Below, piece by piece: positions 39,136 to 48,069 of a stretch of 64,000 bases of DNA. The stretch covers positions 620,001 through 684,000 of the forward strand of contig CAVTYH010000002.1 of assembly GCA_963738835.1 (NCBI GenBank). The letters are read 5' to 3'. The first letter of the stretch is position 1. Every line of letters begins with the position of its first letter. The DNA is from CAVTYH01 sp963738835. GTDB taxonomy: Bacteria > Planctomycetota > Planctomycetia > Pirellulales > JADZDJ01. The position numbers were made by a program, and so were the translations under genes. Below the pieces are notes generated by a model. It was not told the origin of the DNA and did no database searches. It saw only the letters and a list, made by a program, of their open reading frames with translations.

Positions 39136-40209
39136 ATGCAATGCTCTCGCTCTGGCTTCATATGGTCAATTCTCTTCGGCACGCTTTTCATCGCGGCGGG
39201 AGTGGTCGGCTGCGGTCACGGCCCGGTATTTGGCGTGGCCGCCGGCGCAGCCGGCACAACATCAGCGAGCAGCGGTCCGGTGGAGCTGCTGAACGTCTCG
39301 TGCGATCCGACCCGCGAGTTGTGGCAGGACATTAACGATCGGTTTGCAAAATATTGGGAAGAAAGAACCGGCCAGAAGGTTACCGTCAAACAATCGCACG
39401 GCGGCTCGTCGAGCCAGGCCCGTGCGGTAAACGACGGTTTGGAAGCCGACATTTTGTCGCTGGCGATGTGGCCCGATACCGATTTGATTCGCCGCGGCGG
39501 GCAGTTGGCCGCCGGCTGGGAAGAGCGGTTGCCGGAAAAATCGTTGCCGTACTATTCGACCATCGTGATGGTGGTGAGAAAAGGGAATCCCAAGAACATT
39601 CACGATTGGCCCGACATTGTGAAGCCGGGTGTCGAAATCATCACGCCGAATCCGAAAACCTCGGGCAATGGCAAACTGAGTTTCTTGGCCGCCTACGGCG
39701 CCGTGATAACGCGCGGCGGCACCGAAGAGCAGGCCAAAGAATTTGTCACGAAAATGTACAGCCCTGAGCACACCAAAGTGCTCGATGCCGCGGCCCGAGC
39801 AGCGACGATGACGTTTTCGAAGAAGGGCATCGGCGATGTGCACCTGACTTGGGAGAACGAAGGCCAGCAGGAAGTGAAAGACTCGAAAGGCGAGCTGGAG
39901 CTGGTTTATCCGCCGGTCAGTTTTCGCGCCGAGCCGCAAGTGACGTGGGTCGATGCCAACGTGAAGAAGCATGGCACGGAAGCGGTGGCCAAAGCCTTTC
40001 TTGAATTCCTCTACACGCCGGAAGCGCAGGAAGCGATAGCCAGGAATTATTACCGACCCAACGCGGCGGACTCGCGCGAGAAGTACGCCGACAAATTCCC
40101 GACCGTCAAGTTGTTCGACATCACGGCTGTTGCCAAGGATTGGGACGATTCGAGCAAACGCTTCTTCGACGATGGCGGATTGTTTGACAAGATTTACGAG
40201 AAGCAGTGA
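39136..40209 (+). CDS. sbp: Sulfate-binding protein of an ABC transporter
   Basis: Periplasmic or lipid-anchored sulfate/thiosulfate receptor (Sbp/CysP). Leader with helix and lipobox-like VVGCG (Cys near residue 26). Family blocks: LLNVSCDPTRELWQDIN, QSHGGSSSQARAVNDGL with ADILSLAMWPDTD, PKTSGNGKLSFLAAYG, and LELVYPPVSFRAEPQVTW. Tetrahedral-oxyanion ligands contact these loops. First gene of sbp-cysT-cysW-cysA. ATG 39136 is chosen since residues before it are not leader-like. Confidence 0.93.
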   Translation: MQCSRSGFIWSILFGTLFIAAGVVGCGHGPVFGVAAGAAGTTSASSGPVELLNVSCDPTRELWQDINDRFAKYWEERTGQKVTVKQSHGGSSSQARAVNDGLEADILSLAMWPDTDLIRRGGQLAAGWEERLPEKSLPYYSTIVMVVRKGNPKNIHDWPDIVKPGVEIITPNPKTSGNGKLSFLAAYGAVITRGGTEEQAKEFVTKMYSPEHTKVLDAAARAATMTFSKKGIGDVHLTWENEGQQEVKDSKGELELVYPPVSFRAEPQVTWVDANVKKHGTEAVAKAFLEFLYTPEAQEAIARNYYRPNAADSREKYADKFPTVKLFDITAVAKDWDDSSKRFFDDGGLFDKIYEKQ

Positions 40210-40232
40210 CGGCGCGCGGATGGCGCTGCGGA

Positions 40233-40259
40233 GCAACCCTCGGCTTCCGTCGAGGGCTC
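40233..40259. repeat. CCCTCGG hairpin between sbp and cysT
   Basis: GCAACCCTCGGC...CGAGGGC hairpin, same family as 17426-17447, in the 104-bp sbp-cysT gap; next to it is a TGACCCCTGA-type tract. Confidence 0.6.
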
Positions 40260-40313
40260 GGGGGTGGTTTGACCCCTGATTGCTGACCCTTGACCCCTAA
40301 CCGCTTTTTCCGA

Positions 40314-41126
40314 ATGAATCGCACGTTGCCGGGATTTCGACTTTCGTTGGGCATCACGCTGATTTATCTCGGCGTGCTGCTCTTCATTCCCTTGGGCGCT
40401 TGCCTTGTGAAGGCATCGCAACTGGGGCCGGCCGCGTTTTGGGCCGCGGTGTGGACGCCGTGCGCTAGAGCCGCTTACATACTGACGTTTGGAGTGAGCT
40501 TTGCTTCGGCCTTCGCCACTTCGCTGTTGGGGCTGCTCATCGCTTGGGTGCTGGTGCGATACCAGTGGTACGGAAAGCGCGTGGTCGATTCGCTGGTCGA
40601 TTTGCCGCTGGCGTTGCCGACGGCCGTGGCCGGTTTGGCGTATTCGGCGCTGTATGCCGGCAACGGTTGGTTCGGACGATTCCTGGTGCCGCTGGGAATT
40701 CACGGCACCTATTCGCGGTTTGGCATTGTGCTGGTGCTCACGTTCATCGGCATTCCGTTCGCCGTGCGCGCGGTGCAGCCCGTGCTCGAAAGCATGGAAG
40801 TCGATGCCGAGGAAGCGGCCATGCTGTTGGGCGCGAACCGTTGGCAAACCTTCTGGCACGTGATTTTGCCGACGCTGATGCCGGCCATCATTACCGGGTT
40901 TGCGCTGTCGTTTGCCAGAGCGCTGGGCGAATACGGTTCGGTCGTGTTTGTATCGAGCAACATTCAGGGGCAAACGGAAATTGCGCCGATGCTGATCGTC
41001 TCGAAGCTGGAGCAAAACTCCTATGCCGAGGTTACGGCCATTGCCTTGATGCTGCTGGCGCTGTCGTTTGCCACACTGGCCGTGATCAACATGCTCGAGC
41101 GCAGGAGTCGCCGACACTATGCGTAA
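40314..41126 (+). CDS. cysT: Sulfate ABC transporter permease CysT
   Basis: Inner-membrane permease with six helices (e.g. LGITLIYLGVLLFIPLGACL; LTFGVSFASAFATSLLGLLIA). VDLPLALPTAVAGLAYSALY and the EAA loop EEAAMLLGANRWQTFWHVIL are typical of CysT/CysU. Pairs with CysW. Its stop overlaps the cysW start (ATGCGTAA at 41119-41126), so the two are translationally coupled. Confidence 0.93.
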   Translation: MNRTLPGFRLSLGITLIYLGVLLFIPLGACLVKASQLGPAAFWAAVWTPCARAAYILTFGVSFASAFATSLLGLLIAWVLVRYQWYGKRVVDSLVDLPLALPTAVAGLAYSALYAGNGWFGRFLVPLGIHGTYSRFGIVLVLTFIGIPFAVRAVQPVLESMEVDAEEAAMLLGANRWQTFWHVILPTLMPAIITGFALSFARALGEYGSVVFVSSNIQGQTEIAPMLIVSKLEQNSYAEVTAIALMLLALSFATLAVINMLERRSRRHYA

Positions 41127-42137
41127 CGCGGCTGCTACACTTGGTTCGGCGCTGAAACCCTCTTCCTCTGGGAGAGGGCAGGGTGAGAGTGCGCGAAGTA
41201 TCGCTCGGGTTCCTGGCACCCTCACCCCGGCCCTCTCCCAAGGGGAGAGGGAGCATAGGCGAGAATCGGCACTGGTGCGCCGGATGCTGATCAGCTCGGC
41301 TCTGCTTGTCGTGGGCGTGTTCATAGTGGCACCGGTCGCACTGGTGTTTTACGCGGCGCTGGAAAATGGTTTCACCGCATATTGGAAGGGATTAATTAGC
41401 AACCCGGCCACATTGCATTCGATCAAGCTGACGCTCATCGTCGCGCCGATTGCGGTCGTGCTGAACACCATCTTCGGCGTGGCCGCGGCGTGGCTGATTG
41501 CCAGATTCAGATTCCCTGGGCGGACGGCGCTGGTGTCGCTGATCGATTTGCCGTTCTCGGTTTCGCCCGTGGTGGTGGGTTTGATGCTGATGCTGCTGTT
41601 CGGCCGGCTCGGTTTTCTCGGCCCTTGGCTGCAACAATCGAACATTCATATCGTCTTTGCTCTGCCAGGCATCGTGCTGGCCACGATGTTTGTGACGCTA
41701 CCGTTTGTGGCGCGAGAATTGATTCCGGTGATGGAGGCCATCGGCGGCGAGGAAGAAACCGCGGCCATCAGCCTGGGGGCCAATGCGCGGCAAATGTTTT
41801 GGCGCGTGACGCTGCCGAACATCAAATGGGGTTTGCTGTACGGCATCATCTTGTGCAACGCCCGTGCGATGGGCGAATTTGGCGCCGTGTACGTGGTTTC
41901 GGGCCGCGATCGAAAATCAAACCACGACGATGCCTCTGCAAGTACAAAAACTCTTGGAGCAAGGGCACGATTCCGACGCTTTTGCGTTGGCTTCGCTCTT
42001 GACGCTGCTTGGCTTTGGCGACGTTGGGATTAAAAGTCTGGCTGGAGCGCAACACAGAAATTAGGGGTCAGGAGCCAGGGGTCTGCGACTCGTGCTCGTC
42101 TCTTTGCGAAGAACATCCAACAAACCATACGCCATGA
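41119..42137 (+). CDS. cysW: Sulfate ABC transporter permease CysW (frame breaks near the 3' end)
   Basis: Second permease of the sulfate importer. ATG 41119 overlaps the cysT stop. Residues ~13-45 come from an inverted pair of REP-like palindromes; then MLISSALLVVGVFIVAPVAL starts helix 1. LIDLPFSVSPVVVGLMLMLL and the EAA loop ETAAISLGANARQMFW follow, and MGEFGAVYVVSG. After a break near 41907 it reads IENQTTTMPLQVQKLLEQGH. A second break near 42011 restores helix six (LATLGLKVWLE). In that frame the first stop is 42135-42137, overlapping the cysA ATG; the frame before the second break stops at 42064. The true end is uncertain. Confidence 0.88.
41158..41253. repeat. Inverted pair of REP-like palindromes inside cysW
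   Basis: 41158-41191 and 41217-41253 face each other across 25 bp, read in frame as PSSSGRGQGES and LTPALSQGERE. Same layout as the pair at 23216-23292. Confidence 0.85.
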
Positions 42138-43194
42138 GCATAACGGTTCGCAATCTCACCAAACAATTTGGCACATTCCGCGCGGTTGACAATGTCAACT
42201 TGGAAATCGAAGGCGGTTCGCTGGTGGCGCTGTTGGGTCCTTCCGGCTCCGGAAAGACGACGTTGCTGCGAATCATCGCGGGCCTGGAAACCGCGAATTC
42301 CGGCACCGTAGAATGCCACGGCGAAGATGTCACGCACCAGGCGGCGCAACGAGCGCAACGTTGGCTTTGTGTTTCAGCATTACGCGCTGTTCCGGCACAT
42401 GACGGTGTTCGAAAACGTGGCGTTCGGACTACAGCGTGCGGAAAAAGCCAAAACAAGAAATTGAAAAAAAGGTACGCGAGTTGCTTCATCTCGTGCGACT
42501 CCAGCGGATGGAACATCGCTACCCGTCGCAGTTGTCGGGCGGCCAGCGGCAGCGGATCGCACTAGCACGGGCCTTGGCAATCGAACCCAAAGTATTGCTC
42601 TTGGATGAACCGTTTGGGGCGCTCGATGCCAAAGTTCGGCAAGAGTTGCGCGGTTGGTTGCGGCGGTTGCACGACGAAATTCACACCACCAGCGTGCTGG
42701 TCACGCACGATCAAGAAGAAGCGTTTGAAGTGGCTGATCGGGTGGTGGTGATGAACCAAGGCAGAGTCGAACAGATAGGCACGCCGACGGAAGTATTCGA
42801 ACATCCAGCCAATCCGTTTGTGATGGACTTTTTAGGAAACGTGAACGTATTTCATGGCCGCGTGCAAAACGGAAGGGCAATGGTTGGCAACTGGGCGCTC
42901 GATTACCCCGAGTACCCGCATGCCGAGCCGCAAGCAGCCACGCTCTACATGCGACCGCACGAATTGGATATCGCCCGAACGCAGAACGGCGTGCCGAGCC
43001 TGAAGGCGAACGTAAAACGAATCAATCCCGCCGGCTCGGTCGCAAGAATTGGGCTTAGCGGCGTCGACGGCGAGACCGACATCCAAGTCGATTTAAGTAT
43101 GGATCGCTACGCAGAATTGAAACTGAAACTTGGTGACGCGGTGTTTGTGCTGCCGAAGCGAGTGCGCGTGTTTATGCCAGATTATGTGATTTGA
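42134..43194 (+). CDS. cysA: Sulfate ABC transporter ATPase CysA (two frame breaks)
   Basis: Energises sulfate uptake. Starts MSITVRNLTKQFGTFRAVDN; Walker A GPSGSGKTTLL. After a break near 42352 the next frame has ERNVGFVFQHYALFRHMTVF (Q-loop) and FENVAFGLQ; after a second near 42428 the third frame has KKVRELLHLVRL, signature LSGGQRQRIALARAL, Walker B VLLLDEPFGALD and switch His TSVLVTHDQEEAF. A C-terminal TOBE-like domain ends at 43194. Last transporter gene; yezD follows. Confidence 0.93.
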
Positions 43195-43195
43195 G

Positions 43196-43344
43196 GGTTG
43201 GGTATCTGGGTGTCTGAGTGTCTTGGTCCCTGCTCATCGAGTCAACCGTTACTTACCATGCGAAACGATTCCCGCAGTCAGACTACCTAGACACCTAGCC
43301 AATCAGACACAAGACACCTAGGCACGCAGACACCAAGACACCTT
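43196..43344. repeat. CAGACACC-type tract, both orientations
   Basis: GGTGTCTGAGTGTCTTGGT-like units at the start and CAGACACC/AAGACACC units at the end, filling nearly all of the cysA-yezD gap. Confidence 0.65.
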
Positions 43345-43360
43345 CAACGGAGTGACTGAC

Positions 43361-43561
43361 ATGTCAGAATCCACAAAACATCGCGGCGACTTAGGGCACG
43401 TCCCGGTTGTCGTTTCACCGAGCGACGGATCGGCGTCGGATCCGGCCTTGGATCACATTCGAGATGCCCTGCGTGGCTTGCGCTACGGAATAGTTTCGAT
43501 CGTCGTTCAAGACGGCGTTGTTGTTCAAATCGAGCGGACCGAAAAGCGCCGCTTGCGATAG
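43361..43561 (+). CDS. yezD: YezD-family small protein (DUF2292)
   Basis: 66 residues. The second half ALRGLRYGIVSIVVQDGVVV followed by QIERTEKRR is the YezD signature (LKGLRYGSV-VQDGKVVQIERTEK). GGAG lies 8 bp before ATG 43361. YezD genes are often found next to sulfate or sulfur-assimilation genes, as here behind cysA; the biochemical role is unknown. Confidence 0.88.
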   Translation: MSESTKHRGDLGHVPVVVSPSDGSASDPALDHIRDALRGLRYGIVSIVVQDGVVVQIERTEKRRLR

Positions 43562-44012
43562 CACTCGATAGATGATTGACAGCCCGTGAAATAAGACGGC
43601 ACGGAAATTGCAATTAAACGCGAACAAAACCCGAGCCCGACGCTCTTAGGAACATGCTGACTCGCTAGGGCGAGAGGCACATTCTGAACACGAACTGACG
43701 CTTGCTGACTGGCTCTCCAGAGGCGCGTTTCATTTTCAAAAAAAAAAAATGCGCAGTAGCCACGTCATCTTCTGTTGCTGTTGTTGACGCCATCTGGCGT
43801 TCTCGACTCTCGGCAAGAACCAGATCTTCTTCGCCAGGCCCCCACTGCAGCTAATTGCTTGTTTTTTCGTCCGATACCGCGCTGCAATTCAAAGTTCAGT
43901 AACTCAATCAAGGATCGTAACAATGAACAGCTTCTGCAATTTTCGGTTCGTTCAGTCTTCGACATCGCCGTCGAAAGAATTTTTCATCGTTTCTCTAAGG
44001 AGACCCAAAGTC
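43562..44012. other. Intergenic region before the DUF1559 gene
   Basis: No credible gene. Contains a 12-A run at 43738-43749 and a possible short upstream frame from ATG 43923 (MNSFCNFRFVQSSTS...) that runs in frame into the DUF1559 gene; the better start is 44013. Promoter presumably lies here but I see no strong boxes. Confidence 0.4.
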
Positions 44013-45091
44013 ATGAGAAGGAACTGCACGTTGGATGCTCGCCGGGGCTTCACGCTCGTCGAGCTATTGGTGGTGATTGCGATTATCGGCGTATTGGTCG
44101 CGCTGCTGTTGCCGGCAGTGCAATCGGCGCGGGAAGCGGCCCGGCGCACCTCTTGCGAAAACACACTGAAGCAGATTGGCCTGGCTGCTTTGAATCACGA
44201 GAGTGCGAAGCACACGTTGCCTTCCAGTTCGCGGCCCACCGGTTCGACAACTGCCCCGCGCATTGCCGCATTCACTTCGCTGTTGCCCTACCTGGAAGAA
44301 GTCCGGTTGTACGATAAGTACGATTTCACGCTGAATTGGTCGGCCAACACGGGAACTAATGGCACGAATTTGTCGGTCACCTCGGTGGTGCTTCCCCAAT
44401 TGTTGTGCCCGTCGGATGGCGCCGATCAAACGCGGCTAGATGGTGATCCACAAGCTTCCGGCGGTTGGCAACCACCGACTACTCGCCGACCATTGGAGTG
44501 CATCCGAATTTGGGCCCCAGCGGCCAGACCTGGGGAACAGGAGCCGGCACAGCCACCGGCAATTTGGGCCTGGTGGATCCGGAAACCATCAGTTGGGATG
44601 CCGCGAACAAGAGCGCCAACAGCGGTTTGCTGCGTAAGAATACAACGGTCCGACTGCGCGATGCGACCGATGGTTTGACGAAAACCATCATGTTTGCTGA
44701 ATCGGCAGGACGGCCTTTCGTCTATCAGAAAGGCAGATTACTGAGCAGCGACCCGACGGCCCATCACCAAAACGGCGGCGGTTGGTCGCGGCCTGCAAGC
44801 GACATTACCTTGCACGGTTCGAAGAAAGACGGCAGCGGATTGGCAAGTTCCGCCAGCGATAACTGCTCGATGAACTGCACCAATGGTGAAGATTATCCAG
44901 CCTACAATGTCGCCCCCTGGTGGACAGAAGGCACCAGCGAAATCTACTCCTTCCATGCCGGCGGCGCCAACTTCGTGTTTGGCGATGGATCGGTGCATTG
45001 GATTTCCGATACCATTGCACTTAAGGAGCTGGCGAAACTGATTGCCCGCAACGATGCACTGGATATCGCTCCGGGCGTTGTGGAAAATTGA
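44013..45091 (+). CDS. DUF1559 prepilin-like protein (one frame break)
   Basis: Very common planctomycete family with a type IV pilin-like N-terminus: RRGFTLVELLVVIAIIGVLV, with prepilin cleavage after Gly and Glu at +5, then the DUF1559 domain starting LLLPAVQSAREAARR. CENTLKQIGLAALNHE and LLCPSDGADQTRL are present; after a break near 44470 the next frame gives TDYSPTIGVHPN, MFAESAGRPFVY and the C-terminal H-X9-DG motif HAGGANFVFGDGSVHWI. Ribosome site AAGGAG 11 bp before ATG 44013. A terminator follows at 45131. Confidence 0.92.
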
Positions 45092-45130
45092 AACCGGTTC
45101 GGGCCGGAACAGAATTGGTCCTGTTTACTT

Positions 45131-45177
45131 GCTGACGCCTGTGGGCACGCCGCCTGGCCCCAGGCGTCGGCTTTTTT
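45131..45177 (+). terminator. Rho-independent terminator after DUF1559
   Basis: Stem GACGCCTG/CAGGCGTC, extendable to 11 pairs, followed by six T, 40 bp after the DUF1559 stop. Confidence 0.8.
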
Positions 45178-45220
45178 ACGAAAGATATATCACAATGAAT
45201 CGCTGTGTGGCGACTGACGT

Positions 45221-45433
45221 TTACGTGTGCCACTCGTAATCGTCTTCGTGTCCTGCGGTAACGCCAAATGCCAGCCGATCGGCAATTTTTCTGGCAATGA
45301 GCTTGGGGACGCAGTGTTTGGGGCTGCAGCGGAAGCGACGCGGTTCGGCAACAGATCTATCGGCCTGGGCGATTCCACGAAAGCTGACCGTTCCAACATC
45401 CACACCGTTCTTACTGACTTCTACCATGTGCAT
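45221..45433 (-). CDS. Small hypothetical protein (70 aa)
   Basis: MHMVEVSKNGVDVGTVSFRG..., basic middle with RRFRCSPKHC and an acidic end (HEDDYEWHT). GGAG stands 8-10 bp before the start, which supports it. No family recognised. Convergent to the DUF1559 terminator. Confidence 0.55.
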   Translation of the reverse strand: MHMVEVSKNGVDVGTVSFRGIAQADRSVAEPRRFRCSPKHCVPKLIARKIADRLAFGVTAGHEDDYEWHT

Positions 45434-45601
45434 AAATGTGACTCCGAAAAGAAAGCCGCCCCGGTAGGCGGCTGGGTGTCGTCTAAGAGGGATTGGCGAT
45501 GTGAACTATTATACATTACCAGGGCTATCGAGGCCAGCTTGGCGTGCCGCTCTGTACGAACTGTTCAAACGATAACGATCTTCTTAATCGGCAGTGCAAA
45601 T

Positions 45602-45823
45602 TCAGGTGCTGACTTTGCCATAATTGGCCCGAACGTATTCATCGGCTTCATCCAGCGAAGCAAACAGAATGGCCTCGCCGGGTTCCGTCGACCAGCGATC
45701 GCCCGTCCACACCAAATAAGCATCGTTCACGCGACGGGGCGGGCGTTTGTTGGCCAACCCAGGTTCCGTTTGGTCGGAGCTGATGACGAACAGTTCGCCT
45801 TGTCGTCGCGTCAAGATGCCCAT
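45602..45823 (-). CDS. Small hypothetical protein (73 aa)
   Basis: MGILTRRQGELFVISSDQTE, with AYLVWTGDRWSTEPGEAILF and an acidic helix SLDEADEYVRANYGK. Balanced composition of a folded domain; no family recognised. Lies among other small minus-strand genes. Confidence 0.55.
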   Translation of the reverse strand: MGILTRRQGELFVISSDQTEPGLANKRPPRRVNDAYLVWTGDRWSTEPGEAILFASLDEADEYVRANYGKVST

Positions 45824-45849
45824 GGCAATCAGCTCAAAATCCTCAAGAT

Positions 45850-46152
45850 TTATTCATCGTTCGGCAGCGGACAGCGCACTTCGTATCGTGTTTTGTCGTT
45901 TACCTTCTGAGGCAATTCCTTCACCTGACATTCTTGCCGGCACTCGGCAATGCTCAGGGCATAAGGAACCCACGCTCCATTGGCATATTCGAATGTCTTC
46001 TTGTCGAGATCTTCGAGCAACACAAACGGCTTGCCATATTGCGGGGGCGCTTTTCTTTCATAGGCGGGCTGTGGTTGCCGCGCGACCGTGGCACTGCGCG
46101 TGGATGTCGGATGCTTCTTCTGCTTGCGGTTGAACCGTGGTCTTTGTGCCAT
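45850..46152 (-). CDS. Small hypothetical protein (100 aa)
   Basis: Basic N-terminus (RFNRKQKKHPTSTRSA) followed by FVLLEDLDKKTFEYANGAWV and CRQECQVKELPQKV with two close Cys. No family recognised. 55 bp downstream of the next small gene, same strand. Confidence 0.55.
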   Translation of the reverse strand: MAQRPRFNRKQKKHPTSTRSATVARQPQPAYERKAPPQYGKPFVLLEDLDKKTFEYANGAWVPYALSIAECRQECQVKELPQKVNDKTRYEVRCPLPNDE

Positions 46153-46207
46153 GCAACGCTCCGTGAAAGCCTAAAGGTATTCGAAACAGCCGCGCAACAC
46201 TCGCTCG

Positions 46208-46462
46208 CTAGTGGTGATTGCTCGTGGTGACAGGAGCGTCCACGGTGGGGAAAACTTGCCACAAGTTCTCGAACGATCCAGCTTTGCGCACCGCGGCCAG
46301 CAGGTTGTCTCTGGTTCCTTCCGCAGTGTGTTCGCCGTGCTGCACGGAAATGGTGCGCTCATTCGCGATGACCTGCAGGTTTTCGAGCGCGGCACTCCGG
46401 CCGAATTTTTCGACGATCGCTGTTTTCACAGCGGTGGCCGCGTAATCAATATCGCGCAGCAT
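46208..46462 (-). CDS. Small hypothetical protein (84 aa)
   Basis: MLRDIDYAATAVKTAIVEKF, then ALENLQVIANERTISVQHGE. Alpha/beta look, no known family. GAGAAAGGAAAG precedes ATG 46462, better than the longer start at 46480. Between the RRM gene and the other small genes. Confidence 0.55.
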   Translation of the reverse strand: MLRDIDYAATAVKTAIVEKFGRSAALENLQVIANERTISVQHGEHTAEGTRDNLLAAVRKAGSFENLWQVFPTVDAPVTTSNHH

Positions 46463-46625
46463 GGAACTTTCCTTTCTCAAAACTCTTGCGCCCGCTCGTT
46501 AGGCCGCGGGCGCATTCCCTTGCAGGACAGACGCTCGTGAAACGCTGTCTTAAAACGCCCGCGCCCAATTTCAGTGTGAAATTGGGTCGCGGACGAGAAA
46601 GTTTTGCGACTTGGCAAACCGTCGA

Positions 46626-46943
46626 CTAGCGTCGAAAGCCGCCGCGGCCTCGACCGCCGCCGCCACCACCACCACCATAACCGCCGGTGCGCTCTTCCCG
46701 GGGTCGAGCCTCGTTGACCGTCAGAGAACGGCCACCTTGTTGCGTTTCATTCAGTCCGCGAATTGCTTCTTGCGCGGCATTGTCGTCGGCCATTTCCACA
46801 AAACCGAAGCCCTTGCTGCGTCCTGTGTCACGGTCGTGAATCACTTCGGCGCTTTTCACCGTACCGAATTGCGCGAACATTTCTTCCAAACTGGCATTCG
46901 TGACGTCAAAGCTCAGATTGCCGACATATAACTTCTTACCCAC
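46626..46943 (-). CDS. Glycine-rich RNA-binding protein (RRM)
   Basis: Single RRM: RNP2 KLYVGNLSF at residues 4-12 and RNP1 KGFGFVEM at residues ~44-51, then a Gly/Arg tail (GGYGGGGGGGGRGRGGFRR). Same architecture as cyanobacterial Rbp proteins, which are cold-induced; here regulation is unknown but the leader 46944-47213 is long and gene-free. Start is GTG 46943, with GGGAGG 7 bp before it, because no ATG fits and RNP2 begins right after. Confidence 0.92.
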   Translation of the reverse strand: MGKKLYVGNLSFDVTNASLEEMFAQFGTVKSAEVIHDRDTGRSKGFGFVEMADDNAAQEAIRGLNETQQGGRSLTVNEARPREERTGGYGGGGGGGGRGRGGFRR

Positions 46944-47213
46944 AACGGACCTCCCAAAAACAAAAGATTGCGGCCCGATAAAGCTTTCCAGGCCGTGCGA
47001 AAGGGACCAGAGTGTTGGTCCGCCAGGTGGGAAAGCCGAGAGAGGCGGCAGCAGAGAGTTCGAACAAGGAACTACACGCCACAGATTCAAGTCGTCAGAC
47101 CGACCGCGTAAAGTATAGCACCACGAAACGATGCCGGCTAGGCCCTTATAACCCGCGGTTCACTGCCAGCGGGCAGCTTGTGACAAGCAGCCGGATGACT
47201 GCTGACAGCGGAA

Positions 47214-47879
47214 TTACACTCTGGCAGCCAGTTGATGGGCTTTTTCTTCCAAACAATCCATTTCCGATTGCACGCGCAGTTGAATGGCGGCTAGTTCCTC
47301 GGTCGAGGCTTCCGGCGCCACAAAGATCGGTGCGCCGCCCACGGCGTACACGGTCGTAAACGGCTTGGGGATCGTCAGATCGGTCCATTTGCCGGGAATC
47401 TTCCAACTGCGGACGGCCGAAAACGCTGTTGGCACAATCGAACGGCCTGAATGCGATGCCAGGAACAACATGCCCACCTTAACTTGCCGCCGCGGGCCGC
47501 GCGGGCCGTCAGGGGTTAGCACAAGATGGGTGTTGGTTGGCAGTCGCAGCAGTTCTCGAATTGCCGCAGCGCCGCCCCGACTGCTGGAGCCGCGCACGGT
47601 GCCGATGCCGAGCATTTTCAGACCGAACGCCAAATGCGAGCCGTCAAAGTTCTTGCTCACCAAGGCCACGGTTCGGACATGTCGGCCCGCGAACATCGGA
47701 AACGCAATAGCATCGTGCCAGACACAATAGATGAATCCTTCCTTGCCATCGTTGGAGTAAGGATTCGTATTGGGCGTGCTAGCCAGATAATGAATTCGCA
47801 GCGTGCGAAACAGCACTCGACAAACGAGAACCACGCTGGCCGCCAACATCCAATTCAAGGCGCGGCTGCGAATTCTCAT
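47214..47879 (-). CDS. DUF374 lysophospholipid acyltransferase-family protein
   Basis: 221 residues with one N-terminal helix (residues ~8-26). Catalytic-type His-Asp in YCVWHDAIAFP, then VRGSSSRGGAAAIRELL and LTPDGPRGPRRQVKVG, which is the DUF374 signature. GKEGFIYCVWHD corresponds to HX4D-type acyltransferases with a shortened spacing. In other bacteria this family is thought to acylate lipid A or phospholipids; substrate not known here. Confidence 0.9.
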   Translation of the reverse strand: MRIRSRALNWMLAASVVLVCRVLFRTLRIHYLASTPNTNPYSNDGKEGFIYCVWHDAIAFPMFAGRHVRTVALVSKNFDGSHLAFGLKMLGIGTVRGSSSRGGAAAIRELLRLPTNTHLVLTPDGPRGPRRQVKVGMLFLASHSGRSIVPTAFSAVRSWKIPGKWTDLTIPKPFTTVYAVGGAPIFVAPEASTEELAAIQLRVQSEMDCLEEKAHQLAARV

Positions 47880-47980
47880 GAATTTTTGGCGTCAATCGCT
47901 CTCCGTTGGTGGGTATTGTTACCAGGGCGTGGCCATCGTAGCGGGTCAGATGAATTAAAGCGATTGCAGTCCAAGGAAAA

Positions 47981-48006
47981 AGCCCAGAGGTTTAAACCTC
48001 TGGGCT
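47981..48006 (-). terminator. Rho-independent terminator after the Cys-rich gene
   Basis: Perfect 26-nt palindrome AGCCCAGAGGTTT/AAACCTCTGGGCT, followed on the minus strand by five T, 63 bp after the stop of the Cys-rich gene. Confidence 0.85.
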
Positions 48007-48069
48007 TTCTGGGTTCACAATTTTGCAATCCGTTTTTTAGATCGCGTTCATCAACCGTTCATCGACTGC

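Noticed and set aside
42352..42440. Programmed frameshifting in cysA
   Set aside because: Two breaks close together, no slippery heptamer or downstream structure needed to explain them, and the same kind of break occurs in many unrelated genes.
45227..45910. A 227-codon plus-strand frame
   Set aside because: Covers the opposite strand of two small genes with better ribosome sites, and its protein has no domain-like pattern.
46944..47213. tRNA or riboswitch in the RRM leader
   Set aside because: No cloverleaf or known aptamer pattern could be traced by eye; only a long leader.
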